NCBI RefSeq assembly: GCF_035222375.1
Contig: NW_026946363.1
Location: 4,278,001 to 4,342,000, forward strand
Direction: 5' to 3'
DNA length: 64,000 nucleotides
Source: Podospora pseudocomata
Taxonomy: Eukaryota > Ascomycota > Sordariomycetes > Sordariales > Podosporaceae
Shown: positions 1 to 12,431 of the stretch, piece after piece
How the letters are laid out: each line of letters opens with the position of its first letter
How positions within the stretch are numbered: the first letter of the stretch is position 1
Notes under the pieces: generated by a model
The model's input: the letters and a program-made list of their open reading frames with translations, nothing else
Told to the model about the DNA's origin: nothing
The model's database searches: none
Made by a program: the position numbers and the translations under genes

Positions 1-1
1 A

Positions 2-172
2 GAAACGGAATGGAACGACCTTCCCGCGGAAATGGTGGCCGGCGGCGGGCTTGTCCCCCCTCCGAGAAGTGGGAGCGGCGGCGCTGGGTCTTCCACGACT
101 AGTTCGAGGAGCAGCTCTAGGATTGGAAAGAAGAAGGAGAGGGCTTACCCTTCGGCGGCGTTTGGGCAGTGA
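2..172 (+). CDS. C-terminal end of an unidentified protein (partial)
   Basis: An open frame runs in from the left edge, starting at base 2, and stops at the TGA at 170-172. It gives 56 residues: an acidic start (ETEWNDLPAEM), a Gly/Pro/Ser-rich middle, then a Ser run, a basic KKKER cluster and the end AYPSAAFGQ. GC-rich third positions and a low-complexity hydrophilic tail suit the disordered C-terminus of a fungal protein. No domain is visible, so no function is proposed. It points toward the glucokinase gene (convergent), which suits a shared 3' intergenic region. The alternative is a chance open frame; the strand and frame are the least certain part. Confidence 0.45.
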   Translation, partial: ETEWNDLPAEMVAGGGLVPPPRSGSGGAGSSTTSSRSSSRIGKKKERAYPSAAFGQ

Positions 173-1314
173 AATATGGGGGTTGCTTTGTTCGTCAGAG
201 CAGGTTTTTAATAGAAGTCTCCTGGTGATTGGGTTGGAATGAGGGACAGACGTTGGTTTTATTATATATACGGGTGTGGGTGCATACACGAGACACAGGA
301 TGATATAGAGCAGGGAAACAGCAACACATGAAAAGACACGTGGACTTAATACAGCAAGCTTGTTTTTTTTTTTTTTTTTTTTTTTTGTTTCTTAGATAGA
401 GCGGGAGACTGGGCGGCGGGGGCCAACAATCGGGTTTTTAAATATGGTGTTTAACGAAAGATAGAAAAATGTAATGTTTTCTCTTCACCTCTCAGCCATG
501 TTAAAAAAACGCAGACGGCTCTCTGAAGCAGCAAGAGGACATGCGAGGGCCGTATTTTTCTCGTTTCACAAGTGGATTCCAAAGGAAAAACTGGAAAGAC
601 ACCGCATAGCTTCGGTCAATAATCAATTATGAATAGAGGAACTTTGGATTCGTCACCAGGTTCCTCACAATGACGACGCTAACGAACTTCGATAGTCCCC
701 CCAAGCAAAGCAAGCCACGATAAAAAAACTACTATTTAACAAAAACAAAAAAGAGAAAAACAAGAAAGCCTTACTTTTCGAGGGGCGTGCGTATGTATGT
801 GTGTTGTGTGTGCTTGTTGTCAAACCAAACCCATCCCTTCCCTTTCCCACCCTACCATCCATACTAACCATACTACCATTGTTTGTAACGTGTCAAACCC
901 TCAACCAAACCCATTTTCAAAGGCCTGAGAAGAAGAACAAGAAGAGAAAAAAAGTTACATGAAACCCCAGACACAACTATACACTTTGGGCTAGCAGGAA
1001 ACAACGTTGTTGCAGCTTCGAATGTTCATATATTCGTTCGTCATCATCCCTTTTGTGTGTCGTGTTGACAGACGCCAGCCCAGCCAGCCCGTTCGAATGA
1101 CCCCAATCCCCCAACTAGCAATGGCCCTGTCCCTCCTGGCCGTGGTATCCTAACCTGCGCCATATCACTCTTACATGACAATACAGCATTGCTCTCCCTC
1201 CTTTTTCGAGGAGCGAGATACTGAGCCCGACCGCCAACCCGATCGACTTGACCGTTTCGAGCGTTTCTCGGGCGAGCTCGTGGTTTGTGAGAAGCCTGAC
1301 TGCTTTTTCGACCT
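173..1314. other. Intergenic region between two convergent genes
   Basis: No supported gene is seen. The stretch holds presumed 3' untranslated regions, A/T-rich runs and a 24-base T run at 363-386. Short open frames here are low-complexity. Confidence 0.6.
363..386. repeat. Poly(T) tract, 24 bases
   Basis: An uninterrupted run of 24 T lies about 190 bases past the stop of the left-edge gene. It may be a simple homopolymer or the tail of an old retroposed sequence inserted on the minus strand. Nothing recognisable flanks it. Confidence 0.9.
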
Positions 1315-3027
1315 CTAGTCCTGAGCAGCGTCATCCTCTGGCACAACAGTAAGGTTATTACTTTTGGCGTTGGAGCGCAGCTCGCCGAGGTAATCGGCCG
1401 TGGTCAACCTCTTCTCCATCCCGGCAGCGACAAGGGCGATCAAGGCAGCACCGACACCGGACCCATCCTTCGCGATGCCAATGCGGATGCGTTTGGCGCC
1501 CTCCTCACCAATGCCGTCAATAGCGCGCAGAGCCTCGTAGATCATATCCCTGAAGTAGGGGTAATGCTCGACCAAGCTGCCGTCAACACCGATGTCGATG
1601 GGCTCGTCGGCGTTGGCGGGATGCGTGAGCTTGCCTGTCTGCAGGACAATGGCGGCAATGGCGACAGCGGAAAGGCGCGCGGAGCGGCGGCCAATGGCGT
1701 TGGCAATAGCCTTGAAAGCCTGGGCATCATCCAGGCCAGCAGAGTAGATGCCCAACTGCTTTTCGAGCTCGCCGCGGAGCGTCGAGAGCTCGGGGGTGTT
1801 GTCAGCCGCGGCGACCGACATGATGGCCGTGTCGAGACCCCACTGGGTGTAGATGCTCGAGTCCGAGGCAATATTGGTGGTTGACTTCCAGTCGTTGGAG
1901 CTAGAGTTCTCGTCCTTGAAGAAAGAGACCTTGGGGTCCTTCAGGAGATCGATAATAACCAGACGCAGAATCTCACCCAAGAACATGCCCGACACACGCT
2001 TCTCGTACATCTGGATACCGGGGTTGGGGCTCGCCTTATCAAGGGCAACGTCCCACGCGGTGTTGGGAAGAACACTGAGCTGGTTGTCGAACGAGCCCCA
2101 CTCGGTGTTGATAACCATTTCTCCGGTGGTCTTGTCATACTCGCCGGAGAGGGGCTTCTTCAGGTTGGAAAGCTTCTCAACGTACGCGCCGTTGGTGCCG
2201 GTGCCGAAGATGGCACCCAGCACGGTGCCGGTCTTGCCTGGAGAAGAGTAAGAGCGGGCCATGAGGGTACCGACTGTGTCGTTGACAAGAGCAGCCACCT
2301 TGACGGGGAGGTGGAGCTTGTCGATCTCGTCCTGGAGGAGCGCGCACACGTCCTTGCCAACAGCATCAGGAATGTCAAAGCCCTTCGTCCATCTTATGAG
2401 AGTGCCCTTGTTGATTCCTACTTGCTGTACTGGGAAGCTGAAAGTGAAGCCCAACCGGAAAACGTGCTCGTCCTTGTAGCCGTCTGGGGAGCTCATGGTC
2501 ATCCGTCGGCGAACATGCTGCTCGAAGTGGTCCTCGTGGTGCTTCTGGAGGAACAGTTCGATCTGCTTGGCGAGGAAAGCGAACAACTCTTGCGCCGTCT
2601 TGGCAACCATGAGCTTTCTGGGGATGGCGACCTTGGTGAAGGTCAGGTTGAATGTGGTGTCGCCGTTGAGCTGGATGGAGCAAACACGAAAGTTGGTTCC
2701 GCCAAGGTCGACAGCCATGTACAAACCCTGGAGCAGATATCAGCAACAAGCACAAGGTGCGGCCCATGTTCACCAAACTGTGCACTAACCTTCTCAGTGC
2801 CATTGGGCACGCCCGTCACGTATGTGGGAATTTGACTCAGACTGGTTCCGTCCTTCTCCAGACCCTCCGCTGTGTGACATAGTGGGTTAGGACAAAGCTA
2901 TCAGGGGATCGAGCTACCTAGTCAACTCACTCATTTGGCGACGGAACTCATTGACTGCGTTATTCACCTGATCATCTGTGTAGTCGAATTGGGCGGCAAT
3001 GGCCGCGCTTTGGGCTTCGAGGGTCAT
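1315..3027 (-). CDS. glkA: Glucokinase (hexokinase family)
   Basis: The product phosphorylates glucose with ATP as the first step of glycolysis, in the cytosol. Exons (minus strand) are 3027-2931, 2869-2790 and 2727-1315, giving 529 residues. Introns have GTGAGT and GTTAGT donors, and phases agree. The phosphate-binding motif LGGTNFR lies at residues 67-73, the catalytic Asp in VNDTVGT at about 209, and GTGTNGAY and EWGSF follow. The N-terminal block (IPTYVTGVPNGTEKG) and overall sequence match Aspergillus GlkA-type glucokinases better than hexokinases as I recall them. The start at 3027 was chosen because the following residues resemble the family start. The frame stays open upstream as far as a splice acceptor, so a longer isoform is possible. 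It is transcribed convergently with the left-edge gene. Confidence in the family is very high; confidence in glucokinase over hexokinase is good. Confidence 0.95.
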
Positions 3028-5641
3028 CTTGAGAGGACTTGAAACTGGAGCTTGAGTTGGAAAGGGGACGGAGATGGGGTTGCCGCACGTTGGAAGGGTT
3101 TGGTGGTGGTTCCCGGCGGGGGGCGAGTGCGCAGTTCTGAAGAGGGGGTGGGCGTTGTTGAAGATATCAGAATAAAATAGCTTTGCGTCACGGAGAAAGA
3201 ACTGGAGGGCCTGCGCCAATGGTTAGTTGGAGGTTGGGGTTAGGTATAAGAATAGGTGGTGCGCGTTGGAGGAATCGAAGGGGGCTGTAGGGGCTGTTGG
3301 CACATGGAAGCTGGGGGGTATGATGGAGAGTGATGATGGATGCTGATGCGGGGCACTGGGGGCGGACACGGCGGGGTAGGTGCTGCGTGACATAAAAGAG
3401 CTCTCTTTGAGCCTATATGGGACCGACTTACAAAGACCAGCACTAGAAAGACCACGGAGCACAGATGGAGCAGACCAGACGAAGCAGACAATGATGACGA
3501 CCTGGACCTGCGCGAATTAGATTTATGTTTGGTAGCAGCTGGTGGTCTCCTGTTAAAGGCGCGCCAAAAGGCGCCTTGTGACTTTGGGGACGACGTTTTG
3601 GCGGCTCGACGTTCAGTGCCAAGAAATTCTTCGACGGACGTCTGAGGGGCAGCCGGGTGGGCTGCTTCTGTTGGGTTGGGTCCTGATAGGCCAGCCGGGG
3701 CTCCAGGCGGAGACCTCGCGGGGGTTCTTGGCTAGGAAACGGGCCGTATCTGGGCGACAGAATCACCCGATGAAGTCATGGGCGGACTTTGAGGTTGTGG
3801 TTTCCGCTGGGTGCTGCAGCTCTAGAAATTGCGCAGCGAAGCGAGGTCCCTTGGGGTCTTCCTGGAATCGGCCAAATAGACGGTGCTAATTCGGCTCCCC
3901 AATTCTAGGGTATCCGTGTTAATAGACAGGTACTAGTCGTTTAGCACTCCTTCCTCAAGTCTGTTAAGTCCGAGTGTCGTTCGTTCTTGCTCCCGAGGGT
4001 ACGTCCGATATTATTTGCTGTTGTGCCAATTGGCCAATTCGAACCAGCCACTCGGAATCTTCAAGCACGCCGCATTCGTGAAACGGAAGTCGCGATAGGC
4101 ATCAGATCCTCCTGATTCTCGGCCGGGCTCTCGGCGTTCGATAGGGGTCGCTTGTTCCGTAGTGAGTGCCAGTCGGGTACGGCGGCAGAGTCGTATTGAG
4201 GTATCGAGACAGGACGGCTAGAAATAGCTCACCAAAGACGACATCTCGTCCTTTGGGTTGGGAAACTGAAAAGAAAAAGAGGGAGGGGGCAACTCTAGGG
4301 AAACAGTACGTATATGTGGGTTTTGAATGTTTCGGCGGTCTGATCGAGCTGGCACATGCGCACTGAAATAGCTGCAGGTCCTGCAAACAAGAAACACACA
4401 ATCACGGCCCAAGTACAACGCCAAGAAATGTAAGGTCAGGAGGGGGCAAACAGCAAAGATTCGATAGCAGAAAGTATTGTTTATACTCAGCAAGAAAATG
4501 AAGCTATCGTGGTCTCAACTAGCGATAGAGACCCGTGGAAACTGAAGGAATTGCGCGACCTTTAACCCCGGAATCTTGGTCATCAACCTCCCACAACCAC
4601 ATTCCACATCTCGGTAGTTCGATGAAGGTCACCAAAACAGACACCTCGATTGGGCAGCCAATATCGAACGCCGTGTTGAACCGGGAATACAAGATGGGAA
4701 AAACCCGGTTACACCCCACGTTTCTCCACGATGATTGAGGCATCCTCCCCAGCCGACTTACACGGCTTTCGGGACCGATGATTGGCTAACATTCAAGACT
4801 ATGCGACCAGCAGACTGACCACCTTCACTTGGACCGCACTTAAGAACCCAAGAGGTTTCCATCAACGCCCAACGTCCTGGAAACCAATCCTGTGCGGGCC
4901 TTTCACACGAGCCTCACTATTCTTGTTGACCATGTGCATTTTCCTCGGATAAGAGGAACACGGCTGAAATTTCTACCTTGAACACCGCCCTCTCTCTTGG
5001 AATACAACACTCCCGACAATGGTTTTCTGTGGTTATGAAATGGCTTTGTAAACAACGTTATACTCTGGGATGATGTCAGTGGTAATTTAATGTTAAGTGA
5101 CAAGGTCTACTATGGATCAATTGCGGCTCATTTACGCAAGTGGCTGTTCAAGCTATACTTGTAGCCAGAGCAGCTCTTGATAGAAAACCATCAACCTCAT
5201 GACCTCAACCCTGCCTAGGGAGCTCCCTGTTTTTGGATGGCCATTCAACTACCACACTGTTTCGTCATTTAAGTGTACGGAGTTACGGTGAGGCCAGCAC
5301 ACCAATATAAGTAAGGTGTATGTCATGTAGATCAACAATGACTCCGAAAAGCACCGGGCCCAATCCCTTCTCAACAATGAAGGACAGAACACACACCAAG
5401 CCGGCTTAGATAGCGGCCGCTGGACTCGAACCACAGGTGGATACATACGTCCCTATTGTTACCTAATGGACAACAAGCAAGAGAAACAGAATCCTTAAGT
5501 CATATCAGCCTCTTCGATATAGGAGTGCAACACCCTCCCTTAAGCAATCAATACAATAACAAAGAAAAGGGTATCTCATCTCACGTATCATACACCCCCC
5601 TTGTACCATCCCTCCTCCCCTTCCTGCCACCAACCGCATCT
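3028..5641. other. Glucokinase upstream region and intergenic DNA
   Basis: 3028-3540 is the glucokinase 5' region. It has a plausible minus-strand intron from 3431 (GTAAGT) to 3211 (CTAAC branch, GCGCAG acceptor). From about 3540 to 5641 I see no convincing gene, RNA or repeat. The short frames present lack splice partners and recognisable motifs. A tRNA-like T-arm string at about 5415 was examined and rejected. Confidence 0.55.
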
Positions 5642-6689
5642 CTACTCCCCCAATAATACCCCAAACGCCCAATCCCCCCTCGCCTCATGGCTGCTATTCA
5701 ACCCGTTCTTCATCCAGCAGGTATGTTCCCCGACCTTATCCCCTTCCATAACCCCCCACCCCGCCCCCGTACACTCCTTCTTTTTCGAGCACAACTCCAA
5801 GCAATCCCTCAAGCTCTTCACCTTCGCATTAGAAATATTCTTTGCTTCCCCATCGTCAGAGTAATCCACCCCGCAAAGGGTAATAAAATTCTTGTTGTTG
5901 TTCGAGGTGTAATGCTGTCCTTGACTTTGGGGGCAGCCTAAGCCGGTCGGTGTTGCCGAGGGGGTACCAGTGGCAGTGGATGTGGGAGTTGGTGTGTAGG
6001 TGGCGGTCAGGAAGATTGTTGTTTGGAGGTTGTTGGGGAGGGGGTGGTCGGTTGTGCTTGATTTGGGGGAGGATAAACTGGGAGATTGAATTAGTCTGGT
6101 GGTCAACTGGGAGAGTGTAGAGGCGATAGCCTTACCTAGCTGCGATTTCATCATCGCTTGGTTTCTTCGACAGTCCCACCCCAACTCCTACGCCGACAGC
6201 TATGGCCAGCAGAACCAGGCCTGCTACTGCTGATAACAACAGAAGCGGTCCTTTTCTCACCCCACAGATCGTCCCAGGCGCTCGAGGTTTCTTTTCTCGT
6301 TCGATAGGCGGAACAGCCAGTGTTGAAGGAGCGGCAGCTGGTGTACCTGGATATCGGGGGAGAGGATCAAGATCTCCATCAGACGGCCAGTTGAACCCTC
6401 CCGGTTGTGCTCCATTTCTCTGAGCCGCGTTCACGGTAGCCAAGGGATATGTTCCAGGAACATTGACGGAACCCTGTACACGAAGCGGATCTGGGAGCGG
6501 TGGTTCGACTACCGACTTCTCATCCGAGTAAAGCGGCGATGTTAGCGATAGCTGACTTTGTACCGCAGTGGTGGCCCCTGAGGTAGCCTGCGAAACCCTT
6601 CGATCGTGCGAATAACGCGGCTGTTGCTGTTGAGATTGTAGAAACGCGCGTTGACTGTCTCGGGTTGAGGGGCGGTAGATGTCCATCAT
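5642..6689 (-). CDS. Single-pass membrane protein with a PAN/Apple-like ectodomain
   Basis: Exons are 6689-6136 and 6077-5642. The 58-nt intron has donor GTAAGG, a CTAAT branch and a CCCAG acceptor, and phase 2 joins correctly, giving 329 residues. The N-terminal 140 residues are hydrophilic, Pro/Ser-rich and probably cytoplasmic. One strongly hydrophobic, Val/Gly-rich segment follows at residues 148-173. After a Thr/Pro-rich stalk comes a Cys-containing module (LRDCLELCSKKKECTGAGW, then CWMKN) that looks like the PAN/Apple fold many fungi place outside the cell. The likely role is at the cell surface or wall; the ligand is unknown. The first of two adjacent ATGs was taken as the start. The architecture is well supported; the family assignment is inference from Cys spacing. 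Confidence 0.75.
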
Positions 6690-9600
6690 GATCACGATTG
6701 CAATATATAGACTTCACCCTTGAGAAAGTTTCTTTGGAAGAGTGCAACGGTGATCAGGCATGGATTAACAGACTGCCGGCATGAAGCCTGGCAGTATATG
6801 GGCATATCATCTCTATGTACGTCTCTACTGTGACTAGACGGTCACGGGCAATAGCTAGTTGTGTGGTGGCCCAACTACCTGTAATTAAACATCGCCGTAG
6901 CGGCGCTGGTTCATTGAATCCTAGCGTTGTTTGTTATGCAGGCAAGGGGCCCTTCTATCGTGATGAACCTGGTGTTTACACCAATGACGGAACGCCACCA
7001 ACGTGCTGTGACCATGGGGTTAGCTGCAAAGGGAAGTTTTTCCACAGTGCCACTCGACTCTCGCCTTGCACAGGTCATTTCCGCCGACTCCTACACTTGG
7101 AGATCTGAATATCTTCGTCGAGCACTTCCATGCTGTCAGCAGTATAACGCGAAGCTCTGTAAATCCGAGATGAGGTGAAGTCCAGTAGCAACACATGAGA
7201 GGGCACCCCTCCCCAGCCGGCAGGCTTTCATCCCGCTGCTTGTCAAAGGTGGTAATGCACCACTGGGTCGCAACGAACACTTTATTGCAACCTCATCCAC
7301 GTTGTGGGGAGGAGTTGCTGCCGGTGCCAAGACCCGTAGAAGGTTGATAGAAGACTTGTCGTTTGACTGGTTGATTAGAGCTGTGCCGCTGGGCCCTCCG
7401 AGAGGCGTGATTCTGCCAGAGGAACCGTCATCTCCGGCTCAAAAGCAGTCATCAACGGAACTGGCCGAAGAGTTTTCAGCTTTCTGATAGGAGAAGACCA
7501 TAGACAAAACACCGGTACCGAGTCATATCAAGACATAAACTCGCACTTGCGAATTGAATTATGAAGACCAACTTCACAGAACGATCCGTTGACGAGGTGG
7601 CATCGACGCCGTTACCAACCAAAAAACAACGCATAGTGTATGTGTATTCTGGAGTTGGGACGAAGTCAATGGCATGTGCCGCTCGGTGTTTGGCGCTTGT
7701 GGTGCTATTGTCCTACGTGGGCCAGGAACAAGAACTCCTGATGCGGCGTAGCGGAGATAAAGGGCCTCCCTTTGTTCGCCGTCAGCTGGCGAGATTGTGA
7801 GGCAGATAGTCGAGTGCTAGGAGCGGTCGAGTTCTTTGACCTTCTGCTAGATTGTGATTGCAGTTGAATACTGAATATTACTGATGAGACAGACGGGATT
7901 GCCAACGGTGAATTCTCAGACACCCACCGTTGAGACGGGAGAGATCTGAACAATAACCAGGTTCCGTAGCTGCGGCTGAGACAGTGTGAACTGACTCCGC
8001 ATCATGAAAGATGTCCACCAATCAGAATGCTATCTTCGTAGCCCGATCATTGGCCCAAGCGCGGGTGTTGCTCAAAAACCAGCGAGGTGAGCGAGGCACA
8101 GCGCCTCAGCACACAGCCACATGTGGGATTTGGCCTGTGCTTACTGAAGAGCCGCCCAAAAGTCCTACGGAGGTCCTACCACACATCCCGTACCTGGTTC
8201 CAGAACAGGCTTAGATCAGGCACCTGTAAATGGATGCCGTGCAGGGCAGAGACACTGGAAAGACATCGGGCATCGAGAACCATCAGTTGTTGCTGATTCC
8301 CAGTTCTGCAGCTGGCACTGCTTGCAGCAACTTCCCCTCACCAGCACTTTGGGGGACGGCCCCCACCAGCCATCCGAACCACGACGATGCAGTTAAACGG
8401 CAGCGACCTGAGGAACTGCCTCAGAACTGCCAAGTAGACTCAGCATATCTCTGGTCGGCCTCGACGACTGAAACGTTCCATCGGGCACAAGGAAGGAGAT
8501 ACGGAATAGAGCAGCGAGAGAGGTATAAGCTTGGGGTGGTGTTGGGCATGCCGTCTCGTCACGGAACACCCCACCAAGCACAGCATCACTTGTGGTGCGC
8601 TCTCCACGAAGACCTGGCAAGAGATGCGAATATTTCCAGATTGCTTGGTCGGAGAGCATAGCCCCTCTGCAGCAGAGATGCAAGCTACCGACCCTATTCA
8701 CCGTGAAGCCTGCCGTAGGTCTGTCTGTTGGCTCAACATGAAGAGATCGGCATTCGTAAGAGATCCACGGTCTCATCCAAGTTGCTGGTGCTGACCCCGC
8801 TGTTCTGCCGCCATGTTTAACCCCTCGTTCCTCAAGTCCAACCCATGTCACCCCTGTCGACCATTTTGACACATCCATCCATCCTCAATTGCGGCGAGCC
8901 TTCTGCAGGTCAGCAGAGCTATCGGGTCTTCTGAATAGTGCTGCCCGGGTACGGCCACCAGGACTCTCATTTTTTGGCGAAAACGCCAGACTGGGCGGAT
9001 AATTAACACGCTCTAGAACATCACCATGGGAGTTTCGTCTCTTCGATGCTGAGTTTAAAGATAAACTCCTTGTCGTCCTTGAAGAGGTGGTGGGGCTTAT
9101 CGAGTTCCTTCCGCTCTTGGCGAGTCCTAGTGGCAGATGGGAGCACGTAATTGGACGCCTGGGAGAAGGAAGCACGAGGCGGGAGTGACAGCATTTTAAT
9201 AAATGATGTGCTTGCCAAAAGCTCGACTCGACCGCTTCTGACATACATGCGTAGAGAAGTGGGCTTCACCACAAGCATTCCGTAAACGCTCTCATCGCCG
9301 TCGCCGGGGTTATACTCTTCTTGTAAACCACCGTTTGCTTACTCAAGTCTCCCGAAACACCACCCGACAGCAAAGACACGAAAGGCACGAGAGTGCTCCC
9401 GTCGCTTTGTCGCTCAAGCACCGTACAGTACCGTTGCTCAGCCTTACACACCACCCCTACACTAGCTCCCCTATTGTCTAGTGCGGTGAACTGTGCTGGG
9501 CATCCATGCAAGAGAGAGAACCGGCGGTCATCAGCCACAGACTACCCAAACCAGCACATCTCGTTCCTTCGGCCTCTCAACAGTTGCCCCTGGCTCACCA

Positions 9601-9973
9601 AGCAACTTGATTCCACACGATCATAGTCTCTCCGTCTCTCAAGTCCATCAAGCAAGCTAGCTGCGCGAGGCTCAAACCAGCGGCCATCCCCATCTCTTCA
9701 CTCACTCATCTGCAAAACCAAGAACGAACCCACCCGCTGCAACCTGACTGTGTCTTGCCCCCCGGTTGCGAGGCACCTAATTTTCCCGCTCCTACCCATC
9801 CGCCGTTTTCCCGATTCAGCTCGCGGCCAGGTCTCTCTTGTCCAGCCCTCCAGCAGCCCGTAACCCGCAACCCGCCGCGCGCACACAGCCCACCCTCGCT
9901 CACTCTCACCCCCTCCTTTGCCCTTGCTCCTCTCCTCATTCTTTTAATACTAAATTTCCCCGACCTTCCCCTT
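6690..9973. other. Long intergenic region with no supported gene
   Basis: About 3.3 kb separates two divergently transcribed genes. Many short open frames occur, but none shows a domain or a matched intron. The best is a small minus-strand frame (9194-9021) with an RTRQERKELDKPHHL segment, too short to call. The last 300 bases before 9974 are C/T-rich, as expected of the 5' leader of the Hsp70-like gene. Confidence 0.5.
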
Positions 9974-12431
9974 ATGAGTTCTACGAACTCCCGCTTCAAA
10001 GGCTTTCCAGGCTTCGGTAAGCGAAAATCGAGCGGCCCTCCACAGCAGAACGGGCAGAACGGGAGAGCCAGCCCACACGTACCCCAGACCCAGACCCCGC
10101 CTCTGGGAGCCCCTCAAATACCGACGCTGTTTCCGTCGCGCCCGGGTGCCCCGTCGATTGCCTCCAACTCTTCTCAGCAGAGTCTCCCAATGAATCATCC
10201 AGGTCCTGGTCCACGACCACCCAGCTACACTCCGCAGAACTATCCTCCCGGCCCTCCCGGTCCCGTCGGTCGCACCAGCCCCCTCGCCAACCAAGGCCCG
10301 GCTCGCACCCCGCCCTCGCAAATGGTCGGTGGTCCTCCGCCCATCAACACCGGCGCTCCTCCGGTCGCTGGGTACCCACCCCCCGTGATGGGTGGCCCTC
10401 CTCCGCCGCCAGGATATGGCAACCCAACAGGCTACCCTCCCCCGCCGCCGCAGCCTACCGGCCCTGTCGCCCCTTACCAGCGCAACGTGGCTGCCGAAGT
10501 GGAAGGAAACAGCCGGAGTAAGGCTCAGCTGATTGTTGGCATCGACTTTGTAGGTTGAACCGATGACACTGTGAACGAGATCCATTGAATAACTGTACTG
10601 ACGAGGCTGGCAATGATCAGGGCACCACGTTCTCTGGCGTGGCCTTTGCGTTCGCCACCAACAATGAGGCGAAGGAAGACATCATTACAGAGTGGCCTGG
10701 TGCTGGCTCGTACACCAAGCAAAAGGTCTGTGGGCTTTGCATCCCAGAACCCTGATGGCGGCGACCCTGCGTGCATACGGTTCAGGCACTAACTCCATCC
10801 CAGATTCCCACAGTGCTGTACTATGATCAGTACCAAAAGGTTGTGGGCTGGGGTCCCGATATTGCCGATGCCCTCGCTCCAACAGGATACCCCAAGCCGG
10901 GTGTTCAGAAGGTAGAATGGTTCAAGCTGCAGCTGATGCTCTCAGGCAACACGTATATCGACCCCATCAACCTCCCTCCCCTCCCGCCGGGAAAGTCGGA
11001 GATTGATGTGGCCGCCGATTATCTTTTCAAGCTCCGCCAGGCCATGAGAGCGGCCCTCCAGAAGACTCTGGGTGAGGTGTTCAACCGTGAGGAGAGGAAT
11101 ATCCGTTACTACCTGACAGTGCCTGCCATTTGGAACGACGCAGGCAAGGCTGCCACGAGAGCGGCTGCTATCCAGGCCGGCTTCCTTCGGGACGAGAACG
11201 ACAACCGCCTTACCCTGGTCAGCGAGCCCGAAGCTGCTGCTCTGTTCTGTTCCAAGACTGGTCTCCTGAACCTCAAGGTGCACGACGCCGTCCTGATTGT
11301 CGATTGCGGTGGTGGTACCGTCGATTTGATCGCCTACGAAGTCGAAGATGAGAACCCCTTCACAGTAGCCGAATGCACGGCTGGTTCCGGTGACTCTTGT
11401 GGTTCGACTGCCCTCAACCGCAACTTCAGCAACATCCTCCGCACCAAGATCCGGAAGATGAAGCTACCTGACGGCTCCAAGACGGCTGGCCGTGTCTATG
11501 CCAAGTGCATCATGGACTTTGAGAACCGCATCAAGGCTGATTTCCGGAATAACGGCCAGAAGTGGGCTGTTGATGTTGGTATCGAGGCCGAGTTCCCAGA
11601 GGCCGGCATCGAAGAGGGTTACATGACTTTCACTAACGAGGAGATCCTGCAATGCTTCGAGCCCGTTGTTAACCGCATTCTGGAACTCGTCCGCAACCAG
11701 ATCATTGCCATTCAGGCGCAAAACCGCACCCTCCAAAACATCTTGGTTGTCGGTGGCTTCGGTGCTTCCGAGTACCTCTTCCAACAGATCAAGCTGCATG
11801 TTCCACCTCAGTTCCAGTCCAAGGTTGTCCGGCCCATGGATTCCGTCGCCGCTATCGTCAAGGGTGCCGTCACAGCTGGTATCACCGAGAGAGTCATCAC
11901 ACACCGTGTTGCCCGCCGTCACTACTTGATGGCCACTTTGCAACCATTCAAGGAGGGATACCATCCCGAGGCGTACCGTGTTCCCTCGCTCGATGGCAAG
12001 GACCGCTGCAAGTTTACCAGACAGATCTTTGTGCAAAAGGGCCAAAAGGTCAAGATTGGCGAGCCCGTCAAGGTGTCCTTTTTCCGACAGGTCGCCCCTG
12101 GCGCCACTCTCATGTACGAAGATATCCTGTATGCCTGCGACGACGATGTCTGCCCAGAGTATACCAAGGATCCTAGTAAGTTGACTGCCAGCCTGACTGA
12201 TGAGATGATATCATATTAACCACTTCGGCAGGAATCAAGGAGGTTGTCACGCTCACCTCGGACTTGTCACGCAAGAACTTGGAGAAGGATTTCGAAAGAA
12301 TGGACACGCCACAAGGCACATTCTACCGTGTCTACTTTGACATTTACCTCACCCTGGACGGTTCAGAATTCAGTGCCGAGCTTGTGTGCCAGGGCGAAGT
12401 CATGGGCCGGTGCCGCGCTAGGTTCAGGTAA
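9974..12431 (+). CDS. Hsp70-like (HSPA12-type) ATPase with a proline-rich N-terminus
   Basis: Exons are 9974-10549, 10621-10725, 10804-12175 and 12232-12431, giving 750 residues with all phases intact. Residues 1-185 are Pro/Gly/Asn-rich and look disordered. An actin-like ATPase domain follows. Phosphate loop 1 (GIDFGTTFSG) is split exactly by the first intron at about residue 192, loop 2 (VDCGGGTVDL) is at about 393, and the adenosine motif (VVGGFGASEY) is at about 543. The C-terminus is short for a canonical Hsp70 and has no EEVD end, as in HSPA12-like proteins. It probably acts as a nucleotide-dependent regulator or chaperone-like factor in the cytosol; its client is unknown. The start is the ATG before SSTNSRFKGFPGFGKRK, with stop-free but proline-biased sequence upstream. 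The fold is certain; the role is not. Confidence 0.93.

Noticed and set aside
5405-5460. tRNA-like T-arm (GGTTCGAGTCC on the minus strand)
   Set aside because: The T stem pairs only three bases and no anticodon or D arm could be placed at the right distance.
8230-8661. 143-codon plus-strand frame
   Set aside because: No domain, no splice logic, and other frames are open over the same bases.
9950-10585. 211-codon minus-strand frame opposite the Hsp70-like head
   Set aside because: It mirrors the proline-rich coding region on the other strand, a common artefact of GC-rich repeats.
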